Assembly (NCBI RefSeq): GCF_018861905.1
Contig: NZ_JAHLDU010000034.1
Span: 1 to 33,872 of the forward strand
From: Clostridium sp. DSM 17811
GTDB lineage: Bacteria; Bacillota; Clostridia; Clostridiales; Clostridiaceae
Length of the DNA: 33,872 bases
Direction: 5' to 3'
In this document: positions 1-8,215 of the stretch, one piece after another
How the letters are laid out: every line of letters begins with the position of its first letter
How positions within the stretch are numbered: position 1 is the first letter of the stretch
The notes under the pieces: generated by a model
The model's database searches: none
The model's input: the letters and a program-made list of their open reading frames with translations, nothing else
Told to the model about the DNA's origin: nothing
Position numbers and translations under genes: made by a program

Positions 1-12
1 AATGTTGGACAT
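1..12 (-). CDS. 5' end of a gene running off the left edge
   Basis: Only the first four codons (M-S-N-I) are inside the window, read on the minus strand from an ATG at 12..10. The call rests on a near-perfect ribosome binding site, AAGGAGGA, at 28..21, eight bases before the ATG. The product cannot be identified. The next ORF upstream in the same direction is the 28-codon one at 221..307, so the two may be co-transcribed. Confidence 0.6.
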
Positions 13-220
13 AAAAATACTCCTCCTTACAATCTTTGATAATTACTTATCTCAATTATTGCCAAGAAAGAGTACATTTTATTCTGTTTACACAAAATTA
101 TTTACAGGTCCAAATTTAACGATTTTATCTCAAAACATGCTTGGGCCGGAACTCTTATTGGTAATGTATTGATTAAATACTTTATAAGTTAGTTTCTAAA
201 TTTAACATATTTTCTAAATA

Positions 221-307
221 TTAAAGCAATAAACCATATTCTCCAATTAAATAAGCTTCGTGTCCATCCCCTAGTGTTGCAATTTCAGTAGTTGCTTTTA
301 AAGGCAT
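221..307 (-). CDS. 28-residue small ORF with a good ribosome binding site
   Basis: ATG at 307..305, stop TAA at 223..221. An AAGGTG Shine-Dalgarno sequence at 319..314 ends six bases before the ATG. The peptide starts MPLKATTEIATLG and ends in a motif-like stretch, DGHEAYLIGEYGLLL; it has no cysteine and no signal peptide. I do not recognise a family. It could be a short peptide gene (for example a precursor peptide or leader) preceding the gene that starts at position 12, or the surviving N-terminus of a decayed gene. The clean RBS and the charged-then-hydrophobic composition favour translation, but no function can be assigned. Confidence 0.4.
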   Translation of the reverse strand: MPLKATTEIATLGDGHEAYLIGEYGLLL

Positions 308-904
308 TTTTTTCACCTTCTTCAAGTTTTCTATGCCCTATATATCGCATATTTATATCGTACAAATATATTTTCATCATTACATTATTTACCATAACTT
401 AGTTAATACCTATATATATTTTTATAATATTTTTTGGAGACTTTTATTTATAAATATATTTTTGTGGGACTTTTTCCTTCCCCATCCTCCTTACTTTATT
501 TATACATAACGCACCTTTACCCCTATTCTGTGGGGTTTCATTCTGGATTTTCATTATAGAAATTGATTCTATACAATAAACGTAATAGCTTTATTAATCC
601 ATGATGCATCACAATCATTAACTACTACATATCTATTGTCAAAGATCATCACATAAAAGAAAGAGAAGGCTCTCAGTAACTCTCTCATTGCTTAGTTAAA
701 TTTCAATTAAATTTAACACAATACTTATTACTATGTTCTGTGTAATAGGCCCTTAAACAGTTATCATCTTTACCTTATTGCTTCCTTCAATTATCTTAAT
801 GTATTTATATAAACAAGCTCTTAATATTTCGCACATTCTATCACATTAACTTTTGATTATCATACCTTTATTTATAACTTTAATTCAAAATCAAAAGAGA
901 AATC
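308..904. other. Long non-coding stretch with one weak ORF
   Basis: This AT-rich stretch contains no convincing gene. One minus-strand ORF of 39 codons (ATG at 688..686, stop at 571..569; the product contains FYVMIFDNRYVVVND) reads like protein but lacks a ribosome binding site, so it may be a gene relic. The sequence around 524-540 (ACCCC..GGGGT) can form only a short hairpin. Confidence 0.4.
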
Positions 905-1473
905 TTATAGTTCATATTCTTTTATGTGTCTGTATAGTGTTACTCTACTTATATTCAATAACTTTGCGAACTCGACCCCAGTGATCTCTGCTGCTTTCCA
1001 CTTGTCATAATACTTCTTGAAGTCTATAGGTAAAGTTCTTTCAGGTCTTCCAATTGGCTTTCCACTCTTAGTACCATATATCCTGGCTTTCTGTATTCCC
1101 TCGTTTACTCTATCAACTATTATCTCTCTTTCCATTTCTCCAACTGCACCAATATAGTTAACATGAATTTGTAGCTATTACCTACTGTGGTGAAGCCTTC
1201 TTTCACGAAGTGAACAATAACGCCCTTGTCTGTAAAGTAGTCACACAATTGCCTTAGATCCTCTACATTACGTCCTAACCTTGATATACTCTCTATATAA
1301 ATATTATCGCCTTTTTTAGCTGATATCTTTAATTTGTTTAACTCTGGTCTATCTGCATTTTTACCACTCATTTTATCAATAAACCTTTTTTCTATTTTAA
1401 TATTACTCAATGCTATTTCTTGACGCTTTTCATCCTGGTTTACTGTTGAAACTCTTTCATAGCTATATATCAT
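905..1473 (-). pseudogene. Serine recombinase (resolvase family), frameshifted
   Basis: Two overlapping reading frames together encode one Tn3-type resolvase/DNA invertase of about 190 residues, the usual length. The first (to 1120) carries the catalytic serine motif YERVST, an R/D-rich core and the SRLGRN motif. The second (from 1135) carries the end of the long helix (VDRVNEGIQKA), the GKPIGRP linker and a C-terminal helix-turn-helix ending near IKEYEL. The break lies at about 1150-1156, where a missing base turns the expected LTIxGAVGEMEREII into LTILVQLEKWKER. I placed the start at ATG 1473..1471, because GGGAG lies eight bases before it; an earlier ATG at 1488 has no RBS. No inverted repeats or transposase gene accompany it. 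It is probably inactive, unless a programmed frameshift occurs, for which I see no slippery heptamer. Confidence 0.85.
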
Positions 1474-1488
1474 TTTAACAACTCCCAT

Positions 1489-1790
1489 GAATTTATTGTT
1501 ATCATGAGTTTATCATGTACTGTATCAACAACCCTGTCCAATGGTGCGATACACTTTTACAACCTATTCAGTGGGTTTATGTGTCTTATTCTCTTTCTTT
1601 ATGTATCATATAACTATAGTTTTATGCAACACTTATTTTACATTTGTTACTATCCAGTGTGAGGATATTGTGAAGTAACTATTAAATTTAAAAGCGAAGA
1701 TTATTATTTGAAAAATAAGTAAATATAGTTTAAATAAAAAACTTTAATATAATAACAGTTGTAATATATATATTAATATGGATAATATGG
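1489..1790. other. Intergenic region between resolvase and RelA/SpoT-like gene
   Basis: No gene is visible. Near the resolvase start there are two close copies of a TTATCATGA-like word (about 1499-1526) that could be part of a resolvase recombination site, but full res-site architecture cannot be assigned. The rest is AT-rich and leads into the promoter of the gene at 1909. Confidence 0.4.
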
Positions 1791-1820
1791 TATAATCCTT
1801 TGGTGATAGTGAACTATCAC
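1791..1820 (+). promoter_or_regulatory. -10 box plus perfect palindromic operator candidate
   Basis: A consensus TATAAT at 1791-1796 is followed at 1803-1820 by a perfect inverted repeat, GTGATAGT-GA-ACTATCAC. The palindrome would lie at the transcription start of the gene at 1909. That position is typical of a repressor operator. No clear -35 hexamer is seen. No adjacent DNA-binding gene is an obvious partner. Confidence 0.55.
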
Positions 1821-1908
1821 ATTAGATGAATTATCAGCAATTATTTTTAGTAAATTAGTTATAACCTATTAATTTATAAGAATTTCTACACATGTAAAGG
1901 AGAAATTT

Positions 1909-3045
1909 ATGGAAAAACTAGCTACAGCAAAATTTGATTTCAAATTACATCAGCAAAATGCAATTGATGAGTTTACAAAGTTTAGACCTTTGCATGAAGC
2001 ATTTAGTATCACAATTCAAACAATTTTAAAAAAATGCCTTGATGATAAAAATATTAAGTATCATTCAATCGAAGCTAGAGCAAAATCCATTAATAGTTTT
2101 GCTGAAAAAGCATCAAAACCTTCAAAAAATAATATTAATCTTCCAAAGTATAAAAATCCAATTGAAGAAATAACAGATCTAACTGGAGTAAGAATAATTA
2201 CATTCTTTCCAATAACAATAAATGCAGTAAATCAAGTTTTATCTAACGAATTTACTATATTAGAAAAGAATGATAAATCAGCTGCTTTAGATAAACAAGA
2301 GAAATTAGGATATAAAAGTGTACACTACCTTATTAAACTTAAACCATCTAGGTGCAATTTGTCAGAATATAAGCTTTTTACTGATATGGTAGCTGAGGTA
2401 CAAGTGCGTACAATACTTCAACACGCATGGGCTGAAATAGAGCATGATATTGAATATAAGTCCGAGACAATTATACCAATAGATATAAAAAGACGGTTTA
2501 TGGCACTTGCTGGACTATTAGAAATTGCAGATAGAGAATTTCAGTCAATACAAAATGACGATGTAATGCTCAAGAAACAATCAAGAATATCAGTAAATTC
2601 CGGCAAATTACAAAATATTGAAATTACAAATGATTCAGTAAAGGCATATTTAGATAAAAAACTTGGTGGTGAGGCAGATAAAGATAATATCTATGATCAC
2701 GAGGCAAACATGCTAATTGAATTGGGATTTAAGGATTTACAGCAAGTAGACGATTGTATAAAAAACTATGATGTTGAGAATATTCGTAGGATACTCTTCG
2801 ATAAAATAGACTCCGAAAAATCAGTCTCCGATAAAGCAGTTTCACAGTTTCTATTATTTATGAGTCTGCTTATAGCCGGAATGGGCGAAACGTTTATTAA
2901 GAGGCATCCTTGGACTAATCCAAGTATTAGTGATGATAGCGATTATTGGATTAAATATTGGTATGATTTAATAACACTATTAAAAAAATCAGGGATTACC
3001 GTTAGAAACTATATTCCAACAATTAATACTAATGAGAATAGCTAA
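1909..3045 (+). CDS. RelA/SpoT-domain nucleotide pyrophosphokinase-like protein
   Basis: A 378-residue protein with an N-terminal RelA/SpoT nucleotidyltransferase domain (about 40-200), the fold that transfers pyrophosphate from ATP to GTP/GDP. Visible motifs are the ATP-binding RAKSINSFAEK (57-67), DLTGVRIITF (90-99), the G-loop-like GYKSVHY (134-140), and EVQVRT..HAWAEIEHDIEYK (163-184), which has the conserved catalytic Glu and the W-x-E-x-E-H signature. No HD hydrolase, TGS or ACT domain is present, so this is not a long housekeeping Rel. The C-terminal 170 residues are helical and unassigned, which makes it larger than small alarmone synthetases (about 210-260 residues). RBS AAAGGAG precedes the ATG. 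It may make (p)ppGpp-like alarmones, or belong to the synthetase-like toxins that modify nucleotides or tRNA. The sequence alone cannot decide between these. Confidence 0.85.
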   Translation: MEKLATAKFDFKLHQQNAIDEFTKFRPLHEAFSITIQTILKKCLDDKNIKYHSIEARAKSINSFAEKASKPSKNNINLPKYKNPIEEITDLTGVRIITFFPITINAVNQVLSNEFTILEKNDKSAALDKQEKLGYKSVHYLIKLKPSRCNLSEYKLFTDMVAEVQVRTILQHAWAEIEHDIEYKSETIIPIDIKRRFMALAGLLEIADREFQSIQNDDVMLKKQSRISVNSGKLQNIEITNDSVKAYLDKKLGGEADKDNIYDHEANMLIELGFKDLQQVDDCIKNYDVENIRRILFDKIDSEKSVSDKAVSQFLLFMSLLIAGMGETFIKRHPWTNPSISDDSDYWIKYWYDLITLLKKSGITVRNYIPTINTNENS

Positions 3046-3589
3046 AAACTTTAAAACTTTTATTCAACTATATGTAAGTCTTAAAAAAGACTGGCATATA
3101 TCAAAAAAGTTATAACAAATGATTTATTTTTGCCCACACTATTACTTGTTAGTCACCTTAATAACCATATAATAATACTACTATCCTAGCGACGACGTTT
3201 ACAAAAGGGTATAACTATTTACAAATACAACTTTCAATATAAAATCACTCCTGATTCTACTTAAAGCTACTGAAATCCCGCAATTGTCTTTCTTCTGAAG
3301 TGTAGTCAAAAACAAATGTTATTGTATACGCTTATTTGTTCTCATTTTTGTAACTTGTACAAAACTTACTCATGCGATTATAAACACTCTTTACTACACA
3401 CTATGAAAATTATCCGACGTAACTATAGAAATTGAAAGTACGAACAATGCTCTTTGAAAATTTAATAATATGGTAATTAAAAATGAGGATATTTACTATT
3501 ATAAAAATATAGCGATGTATAAATATGAATTAATATCAAATTAATGTTATAATCACACTTGAGAAAATTTTACCAAAGGGAAGTGTATT
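3046..3589. other. Intergenic region with an extended -10 promoter at its end
   Basis: No gene is recognisable in these 544 bases. A short inverted repeat, AGTCTT-AAAA-AAGACT, lies near 3079-3094 but has no T-run, so it is not a convincing terminator. An extended -10 element, TGTTATAAT, at 3545-3553 probably drives the lipoprotein gene at 3590. Confidence 0.45.
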
Positions 3590-4150
3590 ATGAAAAGAGT
3601 GCTAAATTTAGTTTTAGTAGCTTTAGTTTCTATAGGTATTACTGGATGTGGAAACTCAACTACAAAAACTAACACACAAGAAACTAAACAAGTTGGGCAA
3701 TCAAAGGAAGCACCAAAAACTGAATCGTCTAAATCTGAAACTACAGCACCGAAAAATGAGATAGTTAAAACAGAAAAAAACGCCATAAAAACTGATGCTT
3801 TTATATATGCCAAGAAGGTTGATATTACTGATGGTATAGACATCACCAAGCACGTAACAGCCACAGTATTTATGAGCAATGAGTTAACCCAAGGATTAGC
3901 CGTTCAACACGTTTTAAATCAGTCCTATGACTTTTTACAACAACCTGACCTTAAGGGTGCAGATACTGTCACTATTGGAGTTATGCAGGGAGATATAAGG
4001 CTCTTTCAATGCACAGTAACTATGAAAAAGTTTGTTCCGAACGATTCTGTTAGTATGTCTGATGTTGTTCTTAAGGCCTCTAAGGTAGAAAAAATAACCC
4101 CACAAGTTGAGGAGTTTGCAAAGGTACTAGAATGGACTCTACTAAAATAA
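3590..4150 (+). CDS. Lipoprotein of unknown function
   Basis: A 186-residue protein with an N-terminal lipoprotein signal peptide: MKR, a hydrophobic run and a lipobox ending GITGC, with the lipidated Cys at about residue 20. A low-complexity Thr/Lys/Ser/Glu-rich linker (about 22-65) follows, then a compact C-terminal domain of about 115 residues with alternating hydrophobic strands. It is expected on the outer face of the cytoplasmic membrane. RBS AAGGGAAG lies upstream. The C-terminal domain is not recognised and no enzymatic motif is visible. It is 114 bases from the DUF4062 gene, and nothing suggests co-transcription beyond shared strand. Confidence 0.75.
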   Translation: MKRVLNLVLVALVSIGITGCGNSTTKTNTQETKQVGQSKEAPKTESSKSETTAPKNEIVKTEKNAIKTDAFIYAKKVDITDGIDITKHVTATVFMSNELTQGLAVQHVLNQSYDFLQQPDLKGADTVTIGVMQGDIRLFQCTVTMKKFVPNDSVSMSDVVLKASKVEKITPQVEEFAKVLEWTLLK

Positions 4151-4264
4151 ATTTGAATACATAGTCCATAAAAAAGGTATAATTAAATGGTAATTAATTT
4201 ATACTACGATGACTAAATTATTGTATTAAAAGAATATGAACAAAATATTAAAGGAGGAAATAAT

Positions 4265-5263
4265 ATGGCAAAGCCAAGGGTTTTTATTAGTTCTACTTTC
4301 TATGATTTGCATCATGTAAGAGCAGATTTAGAAAAATTTATAAATGAAATTGGTTATGAAAGTATATTAAATGAACAAGGTAACATTCCTTATGGAAGCA
4401 GCGAAAAACTTGAAGAGTATTGTTATAAAGAAGTTGTATTAGCGGACATACTTGTTGCAATAATCGGAGGCAGATATGGTAGTGCGTCAAACTATGAATC
4501 TCATTCAATCACTCAGAAAGAAATAGAATCTGCACTTGAAGCAAATAAACAGGTTTATATGTTTGTTGAAAAAAGTGTTTTATCGGAATTTGAAACTTAT
4601 CTCTTAAACATAGATAATAAAGAAATTAAATATAAATTTGTTGATAATATATTAATATTTCAATATATTAGTAAGTTCAAATTATTGCTTAAAAATAATA
4701 CAATACATGGATTTGAATCGTCGCAAGATATTACTAAATTTCTTAAAGAACAATGGGCAGGATTATTTCAGCGTTTTTTACAAGAACAAAGAAGAGTTGA
4801 AGAGGTTAATTTAATAAGAGGAATTGAGACTACTGCAAATACATTAAATCAACTTGTGACTTTCTTTACAACTGAAAAGAAGGATAAAGATCAAGCAATT
4901 AAGGATATATTACTAAGTAATCATCCTGCTATGGAACAGTTGAGAGAGTTATTGGATGTTAAGTATAGAGTATATTTTACTACATATGAAGAATTAAATA
5001 TTTGGTTAAAAGCGCGTTCTTATAAATCAGGAAAAAGCTTAAAATTTGTAAATAGTCAATCTTATGGATGGATTAATGTTAGACATTCCAATAAAATATT
5101 AATTCTAGAAATAAATAAGGACATATTTGATGAAAAAGGGAAATTAAAAGTATTTACAAATGAGGAATGGGATAATTCTAAAATAGCATTGCATTCTAAT
5201 ATTAATGAAGAGAGCATCCTAGAAGCAGCGGCAACTATTGATGGAGATACACTTATTAAATAA
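4265..5263 (+). CDS. DUF4062 domain protein
   Basis: A 332-residue protein whose first 100 residues match DUF4062: the opening VFISSTFYDL..R..L..FI, then PYGSSEKLEEYCYKEV, then the hydrophobic strand DILVAIIGGRYGS with the GGRYG hallmark, and SITQKEIESAL. In other proteins this TIR/nucleoside-deoxyribosyltransferase-like fold is a signalling or effector head, often joined to an NTPase or other modules. Here it is followed by a mostly helical middle (160-225) and an unassigned C-terminal domain (230-332) with GWINVRHSNKILILEI. No P-loop or TPR array is present, so this is a stand-alone form. RBS AAAGGAGG lies eight bases before the ATG. Family-based inference suggests a role in stress or phage defence; the sequence itself does not show it. 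Confidence 0.75.
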   Translation: MAKPRVFISSTFYDLHHVRADLEKFINEIGYESILNEQGNIPYGSSEKLEEYCYKEVVLADILVAIIGGRYGSASNYESHSITQKEIESALEANKQVYMFVEKSVLSEFETYLLNIDNKEIKYKFVDNILIFQYISKFKLLLKNNTIHGFESSQDITKFLKEQWAGLFQRFLQEQRRVEEVNLIRGIETTANTLNQLVTFFTTEKKDKDQAIKDILLSNHPAMEQLRELLDVKYRVYFTTYEELNIWLKARSYKSGKSLKFVNSQSYGWINVRHSNKILILEINKDIFDEKGKLKVFTNEEWDNSKIALHSNINEESILEAAATIDGDTLIK

Positions 5264-5378
5264 TTTTCCATTCAATCGTTACTCGTCAACAAAATTTTAC
5301 AACTTAAGAAAACTGGATAATTCACATTGTATATGATATAAAAGAAATAGATTTGCTAATTAGCTAAAGGATGATTAA

Positions 5379-5483
5379 TCATTTATTCTTTTTCGTACTA
5401 CATGTTAATATATATAAGTCTATATCAGCTTCATCTTCTTCTATTTCTATTTCTATTTGTATTTTTAATAGATACTGGCTCAA
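5379..5483 (-). pseudogene. Possible C-terminal gene relic with TTCTAT repeat
   Basis: A minus-strand frame of 34 codons ends IDLYILTCSTKKNK and contains an I-E repeat encoded by a short hexamer repeat (TTCTAT, about three units at 5438-5458 on the plus strand). Its acidic stretch followed by a hydrophobic L-x-C tail resembles the end of the gene just upstream at 5541 (EDVLTLICSLCE). It could therefore be the residue of a paralogue or a duplicated 3' end. There is no start codon with an RBS and the stretch lies beyond a terminator. Confidence 0.25.
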
Positions 5484-5494
5484 AATTTATTAAA

Positions 5495-5528
5495 CCAAAA
5501 AAGGTATAGACAAATATATCTATACCTT
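5495..5528 (-). terminator. Rho-independent terminator of the gene at 5541-5981
   Basis: A perfect 10-bp stem, AAGGTATAGA (5501-5510) with TCTATACCTT (5519-5528), has an 8-base loop. On the minus strand the stem is followed by a T-run (complement of 5497-5500). It lies 12 bases beyond the stop codon of the acidic protein gene. Confidence 0.75.
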
Positions 5529-5540
5529 GATAAATTTATT

Positions 5541-5981
5541 CTATTCGCACAGACTGCATATTAATGTTAAAACATCTTCCTTGCCTTCCTCTTGTTCATC
5601 TTCATTGTAAAGGGAGTAAATTTTTTCTTTTATAGTATACTGTTTTTTATTAAATACAAATTTATCACTATTAAGAAATGTATTTAAATAAAACTCCGGA
5701 AAAGAATAGTATTTCAAGTCAGGGTCTCCCTCTAAATTTAATTCTACTGTAATTAAATCTGTTTCTTCTTTCTTTTTTAAAATAATAGTATTACTATTAA
5801 CTTCATTGTCTGAATCTAAATTTCGAATAATATTATGTAAGTCATATTCTTCCTCTTCGTACTCATATACCAAATGCTCATTTAATATCATTTCACAATT
5901 TGAATCTTTTTCAATCTCAAACTTTTTCTCAGTACTATTACTAAAGTCTTTATTAAAAGTCTTCACAATATATTTTCCCAT
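5541..5981 (-). CDS. Acidic hypothetical protein
   Basis: A 146-residue acidic protein without signal peptide or membrane segment. Its sequence alternates charged and hydrophobic stretches (KYIVKTFNKDF, TIILKKKEETDLITVEL, QYTIKEKIYSLYNEDEQEE), suggesting a small beta-rich fold, and ends LTLICSLCE. I chose the ATG at 5981..5979 because AGGAGA (5996..5991) lies nine bases before it. An upstream in-frame GTG at 5990 directly abuts that RBS and is too close. A strong terminator follows. No family is recognised, and its neighbours are remnants of phage and restriction genes. Confidence 0.6.
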   Translation of the reverse strand: MGKYIVKTFNKDFSNSTEKKFEIEKDSNCEMILNEHLVYEYEEEEYDLHNIIRNLDSDNEVNSNTIILKKKEETDLITVELNLEGDPDLKYYSFPEFYLNTFLNSDKFVFNKKQYTIKEKIYSLYNEDEQEEGKEDVLTLICSLCE

Positions 5982-6092
5982 AATTACCACTCTCCTGTCT
6001 TACCTATATAATTCTGTAAAAGTAATAAAACACCTTTATTTCTTTAATGAATATAATATTTGTTTATTATGTAATATAATATCATCTTATAT

Positions 6093-6109
6093 TTTTATGT
6101 TACATAAAA
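6093..6109. repeat. Perfect 8-bp palindrome between two minus-strand genes
   Basis: TTTTATGT-T-ACATAAAA is a perfect inverted repeat between the acidic gene (starts 5981) and the Mrr remnant (ends 6149). It could be an operator or a weak hairpin; no T-run follows beyond the stem. Confidence 0.35.
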
Positions 6110-6148
6110 CAACCTCACCTTAGAAAGCGTTTATCACCCTGTATAAGC

Positions 6149-6869
6149 CTAAACATATGAGAGGCCTTCATTAAAATTAAACATATTCGCTAACTCTTCT
6201 TTAGCAAGCTTATTACACATACCCAATATTTCATCTAATTCTATTATATTAAGCTTTATATCATTATTGTTTAATTCTAATTTTTTTATATATTCACGAG
6301 CATTACTGTGAACATTACCAGTAGTAATAATTATTCCTTTGTGCATTCCATCACAAACCATTGCACCAATTAATTTTTGACAAAATGGTCTACCAACCAT
6401 AAAGTCCTCATTTTCAGTAGCTCTTAAAGTAAGCCTTTTACATTCAACATATATTTTTTCACTATTTAATAGACCTTCTGCTACTCTAATAATTCAATTG
6501 TATTCCTACTTAATATAACATCTACATAACAAAGTCCTCGTACTCTAGGGACTGCAATTTTAACCTCAGTAATCTTTTATCCTCCACTGCTCTAGAAGTA
6601 ACATAATATAAATCTTTAGTTACAAATAAATTCAATTCACCTTCTGACATTTCATACATATTCGTAATAGCATATTTAGAATTAATTACACTAGTTGCTC
6701 TCACTATTTTTGACCACAGAACAATTCCTCCTGTAGTTAAATAAATCACTAGAATAAAGCCACAAATTAATTTCTTAACAATTTTTACAAACTTTTGTTT
6801 ATTCATTTTCAAACCCCTATTTAATTCTTCTAACATATTATATGCAAACGAATTAATACTTTCCCCCAT
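6149..6869 (-). pseudogene. Membrane-anchored Mrr-type restriction endonuclease, broken
   Basis: Read on the minus strand. The 5' part (6869-6522) encodes a short N-terminus with one hydrophobic segment (LICGFILVIYLTTGGIVLW) and a linker ending RLKLQSLEYEDF, typical of the start of an Mrr catalytic domain. The frame is then lost at 6522. The 3' part, open from about 6494 to 6149, encodes the end of the Mrr_cat fold: KIYVECKRLTL (the x-C-K catalytic lysine strand), MVGRPFCQKLIGAMV and GIIITTGNVHSNAREY. Between them at least one frameshift and missing sequence remove the Gly/Asp part of the active site. The likely original start is the ATG at 6806, which has AGGGG upstream. In intact form such proteins cleave modified or foreign DNA; this copy should be dead. 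Confidence 0.7.
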
Positions 6870-6953
6870 TTTAAAGTAATAAAAATTACCACACTATTTA
6901 AATAATGCAGTACTAAGTAATTTAATTAATACTCCAACATCCTGTTTTGATTA

Positions 6954-7394
6954 TTATGCTCTGAGCATCTCTTTGGGCTCTTCTGTAGTAAATTCACTAA
7001 GATCATATTTAGTATTTGTCTCTCCTGTTACATTTATATTACTATCTATATCCTTTCGATCACGCCACTCTTTAGGTTTCCTATTTTTCAACCAGAAGAT
7101 TTGTGCTGTAGTATCCGCAGCTACCTCTTTAGTTATTTCTGTAGTAGTTTTAACTTCAACGTAACTATATCCTAAAGCCCTCTTATTTAAGGCATTCTCA
7201 ACTTCTATATCCGAAATTTCTTTGCCCTTTTTTATGGCCCTTGAAAACTCTTGATGTTCTTTCTTATACACTTCTAAAGTTGATACACTTATCCCTAGGT
7301 TATGAGCAATTTGTTCTTCTATTAAACCATCTCTGGCCCAGGCTTCTACTAATAATAATTTATCTTTTACATCATTCCATTTGCTTTTGCACAT
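6954..7394 (-). CDS. Phage terminase small subunit-like protein
   Basis: A 146-residue protein with an N-terminal helix-turn-helix (LVEAWARDGLIEEQIAHNLGISVSTLEVYKKEH, about 15-45) and a C-terminal part typical of clostridial phage small terminases (AADTTAQIFWLKNRKPKEWRDRKD, about 90-115). In phages the small subunit recognises packaging sites and hands DNA to the large terminase. No large terminase or other packaging gene follows, so this is a stranded phage gene. RBS AGGGGG lies a few bases before the ATG. The frame appears intact. Confidence 0.65.
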   Translation of the reverse strand: MCKSKWNDVKDKLLLVEAWARDGLIEEQIAHNLGISVSTLEVYKKEHQEFSRAIKKGKEISDIEVENALNKRALGYSYVEVKTTTEITKEVAADTTAQIFWLKNRKPKEWRDRKDIDSNINVTGETNTKYDLSEFTTEEPKEMLRA

Positions 7395-7578
7395 TGCCCT
7401 ACCCCCTTTTAGCTTCTTCTATCTCTATTATACGTCTCGTGCCTTGTAATATCAATTTTAAGCTATTTTTATATGCTAGCTGTATTATTACCGATTAATG
7501 CTAAATCGGATTCATACAGCCTATAAGGTGTATTAAATTCTTTGCGGTCTTTTTACACAATTACAGTGTAGTATGTTA

Positions 7579-7749
7579 TTAACTTATAATTTGTTGATAT
7601 TCTCTAGTAGTCATTTCATTAACTTTATTTTCTTCTAAAAAGGTTTCTCTTTCCGCTTGTGGTACATCTAATAATGCTAATACTTTACTTTTATTCAAAT
7701 TCATCAGCGTTGACGAATTGGGAAATTCTGTAGCAACTTGTATGAACCA
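7579..7749 (-). pseudogene. Fragment of a DUF3102-type phage/plasmid protein
   Basis: An open minus-strand stretch of 56 codons encodes WFIQVATEFPNSSTLMNLN and KVLALLDVPQAERETFLEEN, then VNEMTTREYQQ before the stop. This is the characteristic piece of DUF3102/ParB-like proteins found in Gram-positive phages and plasmids (aligned words: NSSxLxxLNxSKxLALLxxPxxERExF). The upstream frame is closed by a stop, so the N-terminus is lost or frameshifted. It lies beside the terminase-like gene, consistent with a decayed prophage segment. Confidence 0.6.
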
Positions 7750-7830
7750 TTAATCTTTCTATCAAAGAACTCACCTTTTTCTTTTAAACAACTTACTCTC
7801 CATGATATAACCTTTCCTTTATTTATTTTT

Positions 7831-7876
7831 AATAAAAACAAAAGGCGGCTTAGCCTTAATTCGCTAACCACCTTTT
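7831..7876 (-). terminator. Hairpin with T-run on the minus strand
   Basis: AAAGGCGGCTTAGC (7841-7854) pairs, with a few mismatches or G-U pairs, with GCTAACCACCTTTT (7863-7876). On the minus strand the stem ends CCGCCTTTTGTTTTTA. It lies upstream of the broken DUF3102 region, so it would end a transcript entering from the right or act as a leader attenuator. Confidence 0.55.
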
Positions 7877-8175
7877 GTCGCACTACTTATATTATTATCT
7901 CCTAACTTGCCTTCTTATGTTTTAGGTTAAACCTTAGTTTTCAATACATATGGATACCACATTTCTTCTAAAAATCTTCTAAAAACTTTTTAAATAGTGA
8001 GTTGTAAGAGTATCAATGCTTCTATCAAATCAGTTTCACAAAACACAATGTAGCCCTGTAGTTTCAAGGGCTACGTCAATCTTTAATAATTTTACATAAT
8101 TAGTATTAATCAATAGAAAATTAGACTCAAAATCCAGCGTTATTCATACCATTCTATTTTCAATTCCACCTCCCG

Positions 8176-8184
8176 TGTTATAAT
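8176..8184 (+). promoter_or_regulatory. Extended -10 promoter of the MazG-like gene
   Basis: TGT-TATAAT (8176-8184) is an extended -10 element 31 bases before the start codon of the gene at 8216. No good -35 is visible, which is usual for extended -10 promoters. Confidence 0.5.
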
Positions 8185-8215
8185 ACCCATATACTATCAC
8201 CCAAGGAGGCACCCT

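Larger units (their letters stand above)
7395..8175. other. Region with phage-gene debris and hairpins
   Basis: About 780 bases without an intact gene. It holds a DUF3102 fragment (7579-7749), a strong minus-strand hairpin (7841-7876) and an 8-bp inverted repeat, GTAGCCCT..AGGGCTAC (8050-8057 / 8067-8074). A minus-strand mini-ORF starts at ATG 7803..7801 (MESKLFKRKR then stop), preceded by AAGGAAAGG; it may be the start of the same broken gene. Also present is a short imperfect inverted repeat, CCGATT..AAATCGG, near 7491-7509. Confidence 0.5.

Noticed and set aside
905-1488. Programmed frameshifting in the resolvase
   Set aside because: The overlap has no slippery heptamer, no internal Shine-Dalgarno stimulator at a useful distance, and no obvious stem-loop; a simple base loss explains it.
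3553-3879. Minus-strand open frame opposite the lipoprotein start
   Set aside because: The plus-strand frame has promoter, RBS, signal peptide and lipobox; the antisense frame has none.
8050-8074. GTAGCCCT..AGGGCTAC as a terminator
   Set aside because: The stem is perfect but no T-run follows on either strand and no gene ends there; kept only as an inverted repeat in the region note.
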